Source: an uncultured Anaeroplasmataceae bacterium (GTDB lineage: Bacteria > Bacillota_I > Bacilli_A > Acholeplasmatales > Anaeroplasmataceae). From it: DNA of 64,000 bases. The position numbers were made by a program, and so were the translations under genes. The stretch covers positions 20,908 through 84,907 of the forward strand of contig CALVBA010000003.1 of NCBI GenBank assembly GCA_944325695.1, given 5' to 3'. Positions 7,609 through 16,884 of the stretch are shown here, piece after piece. Under the pieces are notes generated by a model. That model was not told where the DNA came from, ran no database searches, and saw nothing but the letters and a program-made list of their open reading frames with translations. Within the stretch, counting starts at the first letter, position 1, and each line of letters opens with the position of its first letter.

Positions 7609-8587
7609 TTAAATGTTCAATATTTTTAATCAAAATTGATGTTGTTCCATCAGTATTTTTGATAAATTCAACAGCATTTTTGTTTTGATATAAAGCAATA
7701 GGAATTTTAATTTCAATTCCTGTATTAGTTTTAATTTGATGTTTGTCATAACTTTCAATTGCATTCACATCATTAAAATAGATTACTGGATTAAGATTTA
7801 ATTCTTCAATGTTAGCTAACATTTCTTCTTTTGCAAGATCATTATCGTTAAAACAAATCGTTGCTAATCGCGGTATATCAATTTTTTTATCATCAAGAGA
7901 CTTATAAATTTCTTCTTTTACATTAGATAACACTTCTAAATCATCATCATAATGTTTTTTAACAACATCATAAGCTAAATTATCAATTTTTTTAATTGTA
8001 TCTTTTAAAGACTCCTTGCATGAAACTTGTAAGAATAATTGCGAAAAATAAAAAACATAATCTTCTAATAAAACACGATTTTCGCGAATCATCACATTTT
8101 TTGTTTCTAAATTAATAAAAGCAATATCATCTTTTTGATTTAATCCACTATTAAAAAGTTCTTTTTGTTTTGTGATACTAGTGCTAATTTTATCATCGTT
8201 ATAATTAATACTATGGGTTAATTCTTCTTTATATCCCATTTTGCAAATAAGTAAATGCGGAACAGTTTCAATATCTACTAAAATAATTAAAATATTTCCT
8301 GCAGGAATTTCGACATATTGATTAAGAATTTGAAATAACTTTTCAGCAATATTTTTTGATGAATCTAAAAAATTATCATAAATATTAGTTAAAAATGGCA
8401 TAATTGGAGAATTATCATTAATTTCTCCAGATTTATTTTTCATTATATCTAACATTTTATCAATTTTTTTATTTAAAAAATTGTAAACCGTATCATTTTC
8501 TAAATCAAGTAATTCATCTGATAAAACTAGATTTTGACTATTTTTATCTACAATATGTAAAATAGCTTTTTTTATTAATATATTCAT
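7598..8587 (-). CDS. Nucleoid-associated protein, NA37 / YejK family
   Basis: A 329-residue protein of the 37-kDa nucleoid-associated family, recognised from the N-terminal IKKAILHIVD pattern, the central PAGNILIILVDIETVPHLLICKMGY segment and the overall length. Family members coat DNA; their function in Firmicutes is little known. AAGGTG precedes the ATG. It is a single gene followed by tRNA-Arg. The assignment is by family resemblance only, as no catalytic motif exists to check. Confidence 0.8.
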   Translation of the reverse strand: MNILIKKAILHIVDKNSQNLVLSDELLDLENDTVYNFLNKKIDKMLDIMKNKSGEINDNSPIMPFLTNIYDNFLDSSKNIAEKLFQILNQYVEIPAGNILIILVDIETVPHLLICKMGYKEELTHSINYNDDKISTSITKQKELFNSGLNQKDDIAFINLETKNVMIRENRVLLEDYVFYFSQLFLQVSCKESLKDTIKKIDNLAYDVVKKHYDDDLEVLSNVKEEIYKSLDDKKIDIPRLATICFNDNDLAKEEMLANIEELNLNPVIYFNDVNAIESYDKHQIKTNTGIEIKIPIALYQNKNAVEFIKNTDGTTSILIKNIEHLKRR

Positions 8588-8631
8588 TTTATCACCTTTT
8601 TAGATTATACCAAAAAAAAGACAATCAATCA

Positions 8632-8660
8632 ATAAAAAGGTGATGAAGACATCACCCTTT
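8632..8660 (-). terminator. Terminator of cysK-cysE
   Basis: A GGTGATG / CATCACC stem overlaps the cysE stop codon and is followed on the minus strand by a U-tract. Confidence 0.75.
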
Positions 8661-9149
8661 AATAACTGCTTTATAACCAATGACTGTTTTATTATCACTA
8701 ACACTTTCAACAACAGTAGCATTTGCTCCAATTTTTACATTGTTGCCAATTGTAATATCACCTAAAACTTGAGCATGGGCTCCAACTATGACATTATTAA
8801 GTAAAGTAGGATGACGTTTTACTGTTTTCTTTCCTGTACTTCCTAATGTTACACCGTGGTAGATAGTGCAATTATCACCAATGACTGCTGTTTCTCCAAT
8901 CACTACCGAACTACCATGGTCAATAAAAAAATTTTTCCCAATTTTAGCTCCAGGATGGATTTCAATATTATAAATTATTCGAACTAGAAATGTTATTAAA
9001 TAAGCGATAAATGCTAATTTAATCTTGTAAAAAATACGGGCAATGCGATAGAAGAAAATCGCATGCACTCCCGGATAAAATAAAATCATTTGTAAAATAT
9101 TTTTTAAAGCTGGATCACGTTTTTTAATACTTTTATAATAATTAAACAT
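8652..9149 (-). CDS. cysE: Serine O-acetyltransferase
   Basis: Transfers acetyl from acetyl-CoA to L-serine, the first step of cysteine synthesis. This is a short form of 165 residues with a truncated helical N-terminal part and a left-handed beta-helix of hexapeptide repeats (IHPGAKIGKNFFIDHGSSVVIGE, HGVTLGSTGK, GAHAQVLGDITIG). The HG motif and GSTGK region are typical of CysE / EpsC. The start overlaps the end of cysK by 8 nt, so the two are co-translated and supply O-acetylserine directly to the next enzyme. No T-box or other leader is visible. Confidence 0.93.
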   Translation of the reverse strand: MFNYYKSIKKRDPALKNILQMILFYPGVHAIFFYRIARIFYKIKLAFIAYLITFLVRIIYNIEIHPGAKIGKNFFIDHGSSVVIGETAVIGDNCTIYHGVTLGSTGKKTVKRHPTLLNNVIVGAHAQVLGDITIGNNVKIGANATVVESVSDNKTVIGYKAVIKG

Positions 9150-10014
9150 TTATGACACTTAAATATTTTAATCCGCTATCTGGTGAAATTGTTACAACAA
9201 CTTTTCCAGGGTTTTGACGCAAAATCTCTTCACTTGCTAAAATATTACAAGCAGAAGAAATTCCTAAAAATAAACCTTCACTTGCTAAACTATTTACTTT
9301 CGATAATGCATCATCAGATTTAACACGCATCACTTCATCGACTAAAGATAAATCTAACGTTTTAGGAATAAATCCTGTTCCAATTCCTTGAATTTTATGT
9401 GGTCCAGCAATATTTTTCGTAATTATTGGTGATTCCTCTGGTTCAACACCAACAATTTTAATATCTTTAAAATGTTCTTTTAATACCTTAGCAACTCCAC
9501 TTATTGTTCCACCTGTACCAATTCCTGCTACAAAATAATCAATATGTTTGAAATCCTTAACAATCTCTAATGCTGTTTTTTCATGAGCCAATGGATTATA
9601 TTTATTTGAAAATTGATCTAATACAATATATCCTTTTTCTTGTGCTAGTTTATTGGCATATGCGATAGCACCCTTTATACCATCTTTTTTGTCAGTTAAA
9701 ATAATTTCTGCATTGTAAGCTTTAATCGCTTTAATTCTTTCTTCAGACATATTTTCTGGCATAACAATTACACAACGCATTTTTAAATATGCACAAACCA
9801 TCGCAATTCCTATTCCCGTATTTCCACTGGTTGGTTCACAAATTGTATCAGTTAATTTAATTTCATTATTTTTTAACATTGAGGTTATCATATTTAAAGC
9901 AATTCGATCTTTAATACTACCTCCAGGATTATATCCTTCTAATTTAACATATACACCATTATGTTTTAAAACTGGTGTATTACCAATTAACTGTTCTAAA
10001 TTCTCATAAATCAT
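9142..10014 (-). CDS. cysK: Cysteine synthase (O-acetylserine sulfhydrylase)
   Basis: A PLP enzyme that makes cysteine from O-acetylserine and sulfide. Start ATG 10014 (MIYENLEQLIGNTP) was chosen because AGAGGTG sits six bases before it; an in-frame GTG at 10023 is part of that ribosome site. The PLP lysine is Lys35 in GGSIKDR, the substrate loop is PTSGNTG (61-67) and the phosphate loop is GTGGT. Length 290 is slightly short but complete. It forms an operon with cysE. Confidence 0.95.
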   Translation of the reverse strand: MIYENLEQLIGNTPVLKHNGVYVKLEGYNPGGSIKDRIALNMITSMLKNNEIKLTDTICEPTSGNTGIGIAMVCAYLKMRCVIVMPENMSEERIKAIKAYNAEIILTDKKDGIKGAIAYANKLAQEKGYIVLDQFSNKYNPLAHEKTALEIVKDFKHIDYFVAGIGTGGTISGVAKVLKEHFKDIKIVGVEPEESPIITKNIAGPHKIQGIGTGFIPKTLDLSLVDEVMRVKSDDALSKVNSLASEGLFLGISSACNILASEEILRQNPGKVVVTISPDSGLKYLSVINV

Positions 10015-10095
10015 TTTTATCACCTCTTTTATTATAATAAAATTTTAATATAAAGTGAACTAAAAAGCATTTTAAATTTTCATATAGTGTATTTT

Positions 10096-10545
10096 TTATT
10101 GATATATTAAAAAAAGAATCTCACAACCATTTTCATCTACAGTTTTATCATAATATTTAAACCCACATTTACGGTATACTTTAAGTGCTCTTTCATTAAA
10201 ACTTTCAACACATACAAATAGCACCTCATAATTGTAGTTTTCTTTTATATAAGCGATAATATCATTAATGAAAATCGTACCAAGTTTTTTAGAACACATA
10301 CTAGGTTTTAACCCAAGACTCAATTCTAAAATTTTATCCATTTTTGTTACAGCAAAAAAACCTACAAAACAATCATTTAATTCAGCTTCAAAATAATCGC
10401 TTAAATTTCTTATATCTTCATTAGTAAAGTCAGCATAATCTTCTTTTCTATCTTTTAAATTATAACATGAGTATAAATCATCATAGTACCATTCATCAGC
10501 AATAATCATAGCTTTATTTTGAGTTAATTTTTTAAATTTAAACAT
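10096..10545 (-). CDS. GNAT-family N-acetyltransferase
   Basis: 149 residues with the GNAT pattern: a beta strand FVGFFAVTK, then the acetyl-CoA-contacting segment and the C-terminal FNERALKVYRKCGFKYYDK motif seen in many GNAT enzymes. The substrate cannot be deduced. It is a stand-alone gene between cysK and the hemolysin III-like gene, on the same strand. Confidence 0.8.
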   Translation of the reverse strand: MFKFKKLTQNKAMIIADEWYYDDLYSCYNLKDRKEDYADFTNEDIRNLSDYFEAELNDCFVGFFAVTKMDKILELSLGLKPSMCSKKLGTIFINDIIAYIKENYNYEVLFVCVESFNERALKVYRKCGFKYYDKTVDENGCEILFLIYQ

Positions 10546-10573
10546 CTAAAAACATCCTTCTATCTTTAAAATA

Positions 10574-10594
10574 TAAAAAAGCCATAAGGCTTTA
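10574..10594 (-). terminator. Terminator of the hemolysin III-like gene
   Basis: An AAAGCC / GGCTTT hairpin abuts the stop codon and has a U-tract on the minus strand. Confidence 0.6.
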
Positions 10595-11230
10595 AATAAC
10601 ATATAAATATATGCCTAAAAACTGAAAAAAAGTTCCAAAAAAGACAAAGAAATGCCAAATTACATGCATATACTTAACATTGCGCATTTTATAAAATAAA
10701 ATACCTATCGAATATACTATTCCACCTAAGGCAATATAAAATACTAACGATGGATTGATCTTAAAAAGTGTAGGCACAAATAAAATTCCACTCCACCCTA
10801 ACAAGATATAGAAAAACATTTGTAATTTAGTATATTTTTTTACACCATATTTTATTGTTAAATAAATACCAACTGCAATAATAATCCATTGACAAGCTAA
10901 AAAGATATAGCCGGTAACACTGTTAATAGTCACTAATAAAATAGGGGCAAAAGTTCCACCAATTAGTAAATAAATCGATAAATGGTCCATTTTTTGAAAT
11001 AAAATTTTTTTCTTTTCATTACTAATTCCATGGTACAAACTACTTCCCAAATATAAAGCAAACATTCCTGCAAAAAAAATGCTTGAGCCAATATATTCTA
11101 AAATACTATTGCATTTAACTAGCATTAAAATAAATAAAACGATGTATATGATTCCCCCAATTGCATGGGTTAGCATGTTTAGTTTTTCTTCTAATTCTGT
11201 TTGTTTTCGTCTTAAAAAAAGATTTTTCAT
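10592..11230 (-). CDS. Hemolysin III family membrane protein (PAQR / TrhA)
   Basis: A 212-residue protein with seven predicted membrane helices and the family signatures LNMLTHAIGGI at the N terminus, SSLYHG in the middle and MHVIWHFFVFFGTFFQF at the C terminus. The conserved histidines are putative zinc ligands. Bacterial members are linked to membrane energetics and lipid homeostasis; true hemolysin activity is not established for most. Start ATG 11230 follows GAGGTG; an upstream in-frame start would lengthen it by nine residues. Confidence 0.88.
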   Translation of the reverse strand: MKNLFLRRKQTELEEKLNMLTHAIGGIIYIVLFILMLVKCNSILEYIGSSIFFAGMFALYLGSSLYHGISNEKKKILFQKMDHLSIYLLIGGTFAPILLVTINSVTGYIFLACQWIIIAVGIYLTIKYGVKKYTKLQMFFYILLGWSGILFVPTLFKINPSLVFYIALGGIVYSIGILFYKMRNVKYMHVIWHFFVFFGTFFQFLGIYLYVI

Positions 11231-11307
11231 TAATTTCACCTCATAAAAACATTTCAACTATATTATATCACCACTTAATCTAGTTTTCAATACTATTTTA
11301 TAAGGTT

Positions 11308-11331
11308 TTAAAAAAGCACTACTGTGCTTTT
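11308..11331 (-). terminator. Terminator of yfhO-yaaA
   Basis: An AAAAGCAC / GTGCTTTT hairpin overlaps the yaaA stop codon. Confidence 0.65.
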
Positions 11332-12029
11332 CTAATAAAAATGATATTGTATTTATTTTCTTTAAAGAATGTAAAGCCATTGAAATTAACCTTATATAAA
11401 TCCTCCATAGAATTGATATGGTTTTGTGCAATATAACGGATAAATTCTCCACGTACTTTTTTTATCCCATAAACAGTTCTTATTTTACCATCGATTTCTT
11501 CTTTAAAAACGACATTTTTGTAATTAATGACATCTCGATCAATAACACGACGATATTCATCACTAGATAAATTAATAATTAAATCCTCATCTTTTAACTT
11601 ATTAATCATGTAATCATGCCAAAATTGATAAAGTGTTTCATTTTCAAAAAGTTTCGTTTCCATAGGAAGACGGTATTCTTTAACATTATCGAACGGTTTA
11701 ACTAACCCAAATAATCCACTAAGAATTCTAACATGTTCATTTAAAAACGATAATTCTTCTTCAGTCATGCTTTGAGGATTAATAGAGCGATATTGTTCTC
11801 CTGTATATGAAAAAATAGCTTTAGAAACTGGATTAGAATCAAATTTAAAAAACATATCAAACGCTTCTTTAGCTATAACATCATTAACAGCTAACTTTGT
11901 TTTTAATTGATCAAAATTTAAACGATTAATTTCCTCTAAAATTTGGGCTGTATATTCATTAATACGCACATTTTCTAATATAGGATTACTAATATTCATC
12001 TTTTTTGATGGAGATATTAAATAAATCAT
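11319..12029 (-). CDS. yaaA: Peroxide stress protein YaaA (DUF328 / UPF0246)
   Basis: 236 residues with the family hallmarks ISPSKKM at the N terminus, then YTGEQYRSI and LSGLFGLVKPFD. In E. coli YaaA limits Fenton damage by lowering free iron and binds DNA. The ATG overlaps the stop of the upstream YfhO-like gene as ATGA, so translation is coupled. The pairing with a membrane glycosyltransferase has no obvious functional logic. Confidence 0.92.
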   Translation of the reverse strand: MIYLISPSKKMNISNPILENVRINEYTAQILEEINRLNFDQLKTKLAVNDVIAKEAFDMFFKFDSNPVSKAIFSYTGEQYRSINPQSMTEEELSFLNEHVRILSGLFGLVKPFDNVKEYRLPMETKLFENETLYQFWHDYMINKLKDEDLIINLSSDEYRRVIDRDVINYKNVVFKEEIDGKIRTVYGIKKVRGEFIRYIAQNHINSMEDLYKVNFNGFTFFKENKYNIIFIRKAQ

Positions 12030-14785
12030 TTTATCACCTCATTTCGATAGTACTTTTTAAATAACTTCTTATATCCTAAAAAATAAATAATAAGAATAAA
12101 TGCGAAAACACCAATTCCAATAGAACTAATTATTATACCTGAATTTAATCCTTTTGGTATAAACTCTAAGTCCAAATTGACATTCATCGTATTTTCAGGA
12201 ACAACAATTCCCAAAAAACCACAGCTAACATTAATAACTTCATATCCATTTTGTGCAATTACCCAGTTATCAGAATATGTGTATGGTAATTTAATAATTG
12301 TCTTATACGGCTTAGCTTCCGTTTCATATGATAAATGCAACTTATTGCCATTTAATTCCATAATTTTATTTTGATAATTGCTTTGTTCTTCTAAAAATAT
12401 ATCATATCCTGAATATGAAATAGAATATAAATCCAGACCTTTAAATAATGTTGTATCATCAACGCGAATGTATAATTTATCAGGAATATAATTATCTAGA
12501 TATGCAACATTACAGTGCATTTCATGTTGGTTTCCTTCTTTATCAAGAATAAAGTATTCTTCAAAAGCCATAGAACGAATACTAGAGCTTAGAGAATAAG
12601 CCATTAACATATCACTTTGTTGAAAAGTATAAGGTATATTATATACGAAGTAATTATTACCGTCAATATTTTCGACTGTTACATCTGAATACATATAATT
12701 TACTCGTGCCTTACATTTTAAATTTAACTCATTTGTCAAAGCAACGTTAAATTTATCTATATCAACATTAAGACTTTTGGCATCTAAATATCCGTAACGC
12801 ATCACCGTTTCGATTAATCGAGCCATATTACCAATGCTTTCTAAACTCGTAATAACTTTATCATAGACGATAAAAGGATTATCATCTTTAAGTTCATAAA
12901 TAACATAAGTATTAGTTTCATTATATTTACTATGTGTACCTGTATAAACTTTTTCATAATATTCTGTAGGAAAATAGGGCTCTTCTTTCGCATTAACAAC
13001 AATATACTTATTATTAAACAAACTACCTGTATACAAATTATAAATGTCATTAGCTTTACGATTCCATGAAGAAGATTCACTTCTTAAAACATTGGTAAAT
13101 AGATCATTTAAATCAGCATCGTAAAAAGAATGGAAATATGACCCAATATTAAATCCTTTGGCTATTTTACTAGTATTTGTAATCCTTTTTGACGACCAAT
13201 CATCTAAGTGAACACGATAAACACCATCACCTTTATAATCTGTATTTCTAATTAACATCTCATTAACGGCTGTAATACGGTCTTCTGCAATGTAATAATA
13301 TTTATTAACTTCAATTGAAAAGCCAAAAATTAAAATAATTGATGCAATAATTTCAATCGATAATAATCCATAACGCAATAATTTAAATCGATCTTTGTTG
13401 ATAATATCAAATAAAACGATATATAATCCTAATAAAATCATTGGAATTAATAAAATTAAAAAGATTTCATCATTTTTTTTCATATGAATGGATAGTGAAT
13501 CATCAAAAAAGAATACATAAATAAATGACGACAGTGCAGTTATTAAAACTAATCGAATAATCACATTAGTGATAATACCACATTTAATCTTTAAATCATC
13601 TTTATCCATCGCATAACACATTGCTAAAAAATTAAATGTAAACACGATAAAAAACCAACGAACATAAGGAACTTTATTGCCAGAAAAAATCATTGAGAAA
13701 ATTGGAAACAATGATAAGATATTTAATACAATTACGACAAGTTGTAAACGACGATATTTACTTTCTTTAAATGAGAAAAAATAACATAAAAAGATAAATC
13801 CTAAAATGGTTTGATAAAAACTAATATGTTCTTTTACGTAATCCCCCGGTCCTATCAACATCAATCGATGGGGTTCATTTGGAAGAAAATAATTTAGAAA
13901 AATCGTAAAGTAATGATCTTTATCAAATTTAAACAAATCATATGTTCCTGTTTGACGAAATGTATCATTAATAATATAGTTAAAACTTGGTAGAAAAACT
14001 ACCATTGAAATCATTAATCCAATTAAGATTAAGATAATGGATGTTATTAGATAAGAGTAAAATTTTTTATTGATTATAAAAGTATTTTTTTTAAAAAGGG
14101 AAAAATCATCTTGCATATAAACACTTGTAAGTAGATAAATCATTAAAAAAGCTAATAACATATATGACAAATAAAAATCATAGAAAATAACGATAATAGT
14201 AAAGATAGTTATTAAGAAAAAATAGTTTTTATCTTCTAAAAATTTATCAACAAAGAGCATTGCTAAAGGGATGTAAAAGTTTATTCCCAAATATACAGGA
14301 AAAACAAAATAGCATTGCGTTATTCCTGATGAGAAGTAAATTAGTGAAGCAAAAAAGGCTGTTTTATTGCTTAATCCTTTCCTTAATAGGACATAAAACA
14401 TTAAATAAGATGCTAAAATTGGCTTTAAGATATTGACAATTGAATATGCTGTTTCTGTTTTAAATATAAAACTTAACACTAAAGTTAAAAAAGTAAAAAT
14501 ATCTAATGGTATATAATAAGCATCAGCAAAAATAGATGAACCCGCAAAATTAGATAAATCAAATAACGATAGATCACCTGATTTTAATGACTCAATAAAA
14601 TTCGCCATGAAAGGATAATATTGGAGGATATCATCTGTTGAATAATTAAAAAATCCTCCCCTACGATATGAGTAAAAAGTAACAAATAGTAAAACGCACA
14701 TAAAAATGAGCGTTAAAACATAAATTGTATCACTTCTTTTATTAAATATTGACTTGCCAAAAATACCTTTTAATTCTTTAACCAT
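12026..14785 (-). CDS. yfhO: YfhO-family membrane protein (GT-C-type glycosyltransferase)
   Basis: A 919-residue membrane protein. The N-terminal half has about 12 helices, with the first loop carrying the acidic motif STDDILQYYPF expected of GT-C lipid-linked sugar transferases. A large extracytoplasmic domain follows (about 490-880) and then one final helix. Characterised YfhO proteins add sugars to lipoteichoic or wall teichoic acids. GGGGAG eight bases upstream supports ATG 14785 rather than the in-frame ATG at 14800. It is the first gene of an operon with yaaA. The substrate here is unknown. Confidence 0.88.
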   Translation of the reverse strand: MVKELKGIFGKSIFNKRSDTIYVLTLIFMCVLLFVTFYSYRRGGFFNYSTDDILQYYPFMANFIESLKSGDLSLFDLSNFAGSSIFADAYYIPLDIFTFLTLVLSFIFKTETAYSIVNILKPILASYLMFYVLLRKGLSNKTAFFASLIYFSSGITQCYFVFPVYLGINFYIPLAMLFVDKFLEDKNYFFLITIFTIIVIFYDFYLSYMLLAFLMIYLLTSVYMQDDFSLFKKNTFIINKKFYSYLITSIILILIGLMISMVVFLPSFNYIINDTFRQTGTYDLFKFDKDHYFTIFLNYFLPNEPHRLMLIGPGDYVKEHISFYQTILGFIFLCYFFSFKESKYRRLQLVVIVLNILSLFPIFSMIFSGNKVPYVRWFFIVFTFNFLAMCYAMDKDDLKIKCGIITNVIIRLVLITALSSFIYVFFFDDSLSIHMKKNDEIFLILLIPMILLGLYIVLFDIINKDRFKLLRYGLLSIEIIASIILIFGFSIEVNKYYYIAEDRITAVNEMLIRNTDYKGDGVYRVHLDDWSSKRITNTSKIAKGFNIGSYFHSFYDADLNDLFTNVLRSESSSWNRKANDIYNLYTGSLFNNKYIVVNAKEEPYFPTEYYEKVYTGTHSKYNETNTYVIYELKDDNPFIVYDKVITSLESIGNMARLIETVMRYGYLDAKSLNVDIDKFNVALTNELNLKCKARVNYMYSDVTVENIDGNNYFVYNIPYTFQQSDMLMAYSLSSSIRSMAFEEYFILDKEGNQHEMHCNVAYLDNYIPDKLYIRVDDTTLFKGLDLYSISYSGYDIFLEEQSNYQNKIMELNGNKLHLSYETEAKPYKTIIKLPYTYSDNWVIAQNGYEVINVSCGFLGIVVPENTMNVNLDLEFIPKGLNSGIIISSIGIGVFAFILIIYFLGYKKLFKKYYRNEVIK

Positions 14786-14844
14786 AAATATACTCCCCAT
14801 TTTTTAACTTTAACTTTATTTTACCATAAGTTTAGTTATATGAA

Positions 14845-14870
14845 AAGAAAAAAGAAGCTAGAAGCTTCTC
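14845..14870 (-). terminator. Terminator of the pectinesterase gene
   Basis: An AGAAGCT / AGCTTCT hairpin with a three-base loop overlaps the stop codon at 14858 and has a U-tract on the minus strand. Confidence 0.7.
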
Positions 14871-15805
14871 TTTACAGGAATTCGTGCTATTTTTAAGTCA
14901 TTTAAGGCTAATTTTAAGTAATGTTTAGCCTCAATTTGACTAATATTAGAATATCTACGTTTATTAATACGAATATCTTGGAAATACATCATATTATCTT
15001 CTGGCTTATCATTATGCATGATTGTATATTTTGATACTTTAGAGAAATTACACTCTAAAAATAATACTTTACTAATCATCTCTTCTTTACAACCAGAAGG
15101 ATGCCACGGTCTTCCTAAATAATAAGTTGATTTACCGTTATAATTAGAAAAACAGTTATAAAAGATAAATCCATAATCTTTATTAGCTAAAGTCGATGGT
15201 GCTGTAATATAACCAGTAAAATCACTTCCATGATCAATTAATTCTAATTCACAATCTAAAAATAATCCTTGTCCAGCTCCAAAAATGAAATCGACATCAC
15301 CTGTAATAAAACATTTTTCAAATACATTAAAACCTTTATCAACATATAATGTATCTTGATACGAAATGAATTTACAATCATAGTAATATCCATTATTAGC
15401 ACTCGTTTTCAAAGCAACTGCTTGTGTTTTACTTCCATTAACTTCACGTTTAAAAGTATTTTTAAAGACAATTTTTTCACAACGAAAATTAATTGCTTCT
15501 TCTAATAAAGTAACACTTGCACTACCTGTAGTACCGTATAATTTAATTCCATCCCCACCATCAACTTCGCGGATGATATCCCCATGTGAAACATCATAAT
15601 AAATAATAGAAGAGTGATTTGGACTACCTACTAACGTAATATTAGGCTTATTAATAACAAGTTTTTCATAATAATAACCTGGTAATAAATATATTTGTGT
15701 TTTTCCTTTGGCATGGTTAATAGCAGATTGAATTGTTTGGAAACATAAATGTCCTGCAATCACATCATTTTCAATTAAATTATGCCCTACTAAATATTTT
15801 TTCAT
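14858..15805 (-). CDS. Pectinesterase-family protein without signal peptide
   Basis: Carbohydrate esterase family 8 (pectin methylesterase), a right-handed beta-helix that removes methyl groups from galacturonan. The five family motifs are visible in order: GYYYEK, QAVAL, QDTL, GDVDFIFG (with the catalytic Asp) and LGRPW. It has 315 residues. The protein starts MKKYLVGHNL with no hydrophobic leader or membrane helix, so it should act in the cytoplasm, presumably on imported oligogalacturonides. ATG 15805 is preceded by GGAG; the in-frame GTG at 15814 is inside that site. A GH4 enzyme at 32-33 kb might belong to the same diet, but no uronate transport genes are present. Confidence 0.9.
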   Translation of the reverse strand: MKKYLVGHNLIENDVIAGHLCFQTIQSAINHAKGKTQIYLLPGYYYEKLVINKPNITLVGSPNHSSIIYYDVSHGDIIREVDGGDGIKLYGTTGSASVTLLEEAINFRCEKIVFKNTFKREVNGSKTQAVALKTSANNGYYYDCKFISYQDTLYVDKGFNVFEKCFITGDVDFIFGAGQGLFLDCELELIDHGSDFTGYITAPSTLANKDYGFIFYNCFSNYNGKSTYYLGRPWHPSGCKEEMISKVLFLECNFSKVSKYTIMHNDKPEDNMMYFQDIRINKRRYSNISQIEAKHYLKLALNDLKIARIPVKRSF

Positions 15806-15843
15806 CCTAATCACTCCATTTCTCCATAACTTTTCCTACTTAT

Positions 15844-15872
15844 ATTATACCTATATTTTATTTTTTCTTCAA
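15844..15872 (-). promoter_or_regulatory. Promoter of the pectinesterase gene
   Basis: On the minus strand, TTGAAG (15872-15867), 17 bp, TATAAT (15849-15844), about 40 nt before the start codon. Confidence 0.6.
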
Positions 15873-15918
15873 TTAGAAAAAGAAAATTTTCACAGTTTTT
15901 ACTCACGCCGATTTTTGT

Positions 15919-15939
15919 ATATAGTTTTCAAAACTATAT
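15919..15939. promoter_or_regulatory. Perfect 21-bp palindrome between divergent promoters (candidate operator)
   Basis: ATATAGTTTT and AAAACTATAT flank a single C. It lies 18 bp before the -35 of degV and about 46 bp before the -35 of the pectinesterase gene, a position suited to a dimeric activator or repressor. No known regulator motif was recognised. Confidence 0.5.
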
Positions 15940-15957
15940 GACATATTAATTAATATC

Positions 15958-15986
15958 TTGAATTATATTTTTCTTTTTGATATAAT
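15958..15986 (+). promoter_or_regulatory. Promoter of degV
   Basis: TTGAAT, 17 bp, TATAAT, 22 nt before the start codon. It is a near-consensus sigma-A promoter. Confidence 0.7.
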
Positions 15987-16008
15987 ATACTTATAAGAGG
16001 TGATATCA

Positions 16009-16845
16009 ATGAAATTTCAAATTGTTGTAGACAGCAGTTCTGATTTAACTAAAGAATATATAAATAGAAGTGATATTAAATTTAATATTGCACCATTATC
16101 AATCAATATTGATAAACAAACATACATCGATGATGAAAAATTAGATATTAAACAAATGCTTGATGCGATGAATCAATTTAAACAAAAATCTACATCTTCG
16201 TGTCCTGCAGTTGGATTATATGAAGATTATTTTCGTCAAGCAGAATACACTTTCTGTGTTACTATTTCATCTAAATTAAGTGGATCATTTAATAGTGCTT
16301 CTTCTGCTAAACAAATCGTCATGGAGGAAGGAAAAAATCATATCCATGTTATTGATTCGAAAGCCGTGAGTGGTGTTGAGATTTTAATTGTCGATGAATT
16401 AGTTCAATTAATCGATTTAGGACTAAGTTTTGAAGAAATATGTCAAAAAATTGATGCTTATGTCGAATCGACTAATTTATTATTCGTCCTTTCTAAATTT
16501 GATAATCTAATCAAGAATGGACGAATGAATAAATTTGTTGGAATGGCGGCTTCATTGTTCTCTATTAAACCATTATGTGTTGCTGATGATGGAGAAATAA
16601 AAATCTTTAAAAAGATACGAACTTTACGCCATGCTCATTCGTCATTAATTGAAGAGATTGGTACAAGATGTCCAAATCAAAAAGGTCGAAAACTAATTAT
16701 CACGCATGTTTTTGCTGAAGAATTGGCAAATAAAATGAAAAAAACGATTGAAGATCTATATAATTTCGATGAGGTTGTAGTAATTAATGCTCGTGGTTTA
16801 TGTTCATTTTACGCCCTTGAAGAAGGAATTATCGTTTGTTTTTAA
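16009..16845 (+). CDS. DegV family fatty-acid-binding protein (FakB-like)
   Basis: 278 residues that begin FQIVVDSSSDLTKEY, the DegV hallmark. The fatty-acid site motifs are SCPAVGLYEDYF, the TISSKLSGSFNSA loop and the KPLCVADDGEI segment. FakB proteins present fatty acids to the kinase FakA for incorporation into phospholipid. AGAGGTG places the start at ATG 16009, not the GTG at 16000. It is a single gene sharing a terminator with the convergent asd gene. Confidence 0.9.
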   Translation: MKFQIVVDSSSDLTKEYINRSDIKFNIAPLSINIDKQTYIDDEKLDIKQMLDAMNQFKQKSTSSCPAVGLYEDYFRQAEYTFCVTISSKLSGSFNSASSAKQIVMEEGKNHIHVIDSKAVSGVEILIVDELVQLIDLGLSFEEICQKIDAYVESTNLLFVLSKFDNLIKNGRMNKFVGMAASLFSIKPLCVADDGEIKIFKKIRTLRHAHSSLIEEIGTRCPNQKGRKLIITHVFAEELANKMKKTIEDLYNFDEVVVINARGLCSFYALEEGIIVCF

Positions 16846-16851
16846 TTAATC

Positions 16852-16884
16852 AAAAGCTGGTTTGAGTTAAATCAGCTTTTTATT
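16852..16884. terminator. Bidirectional terminator between degV and asd
   Basis: An AAAAGCTG / CAGCTTTT stem has T-rich flanks on both strands. Its right arm covers the asd stop codon. Confidence 0.75.

Noticed and set aside
7449..7688. Plus-strand open frame across the tRNA
   Set aside because: It is the antisense of the tRNA-Arg gene and the end of the NA37 gene.
11258..11452. Minus-strand small open frame overlapping yaaA
   Set aside because: Out of frame within yaaA and without a ribosome site.
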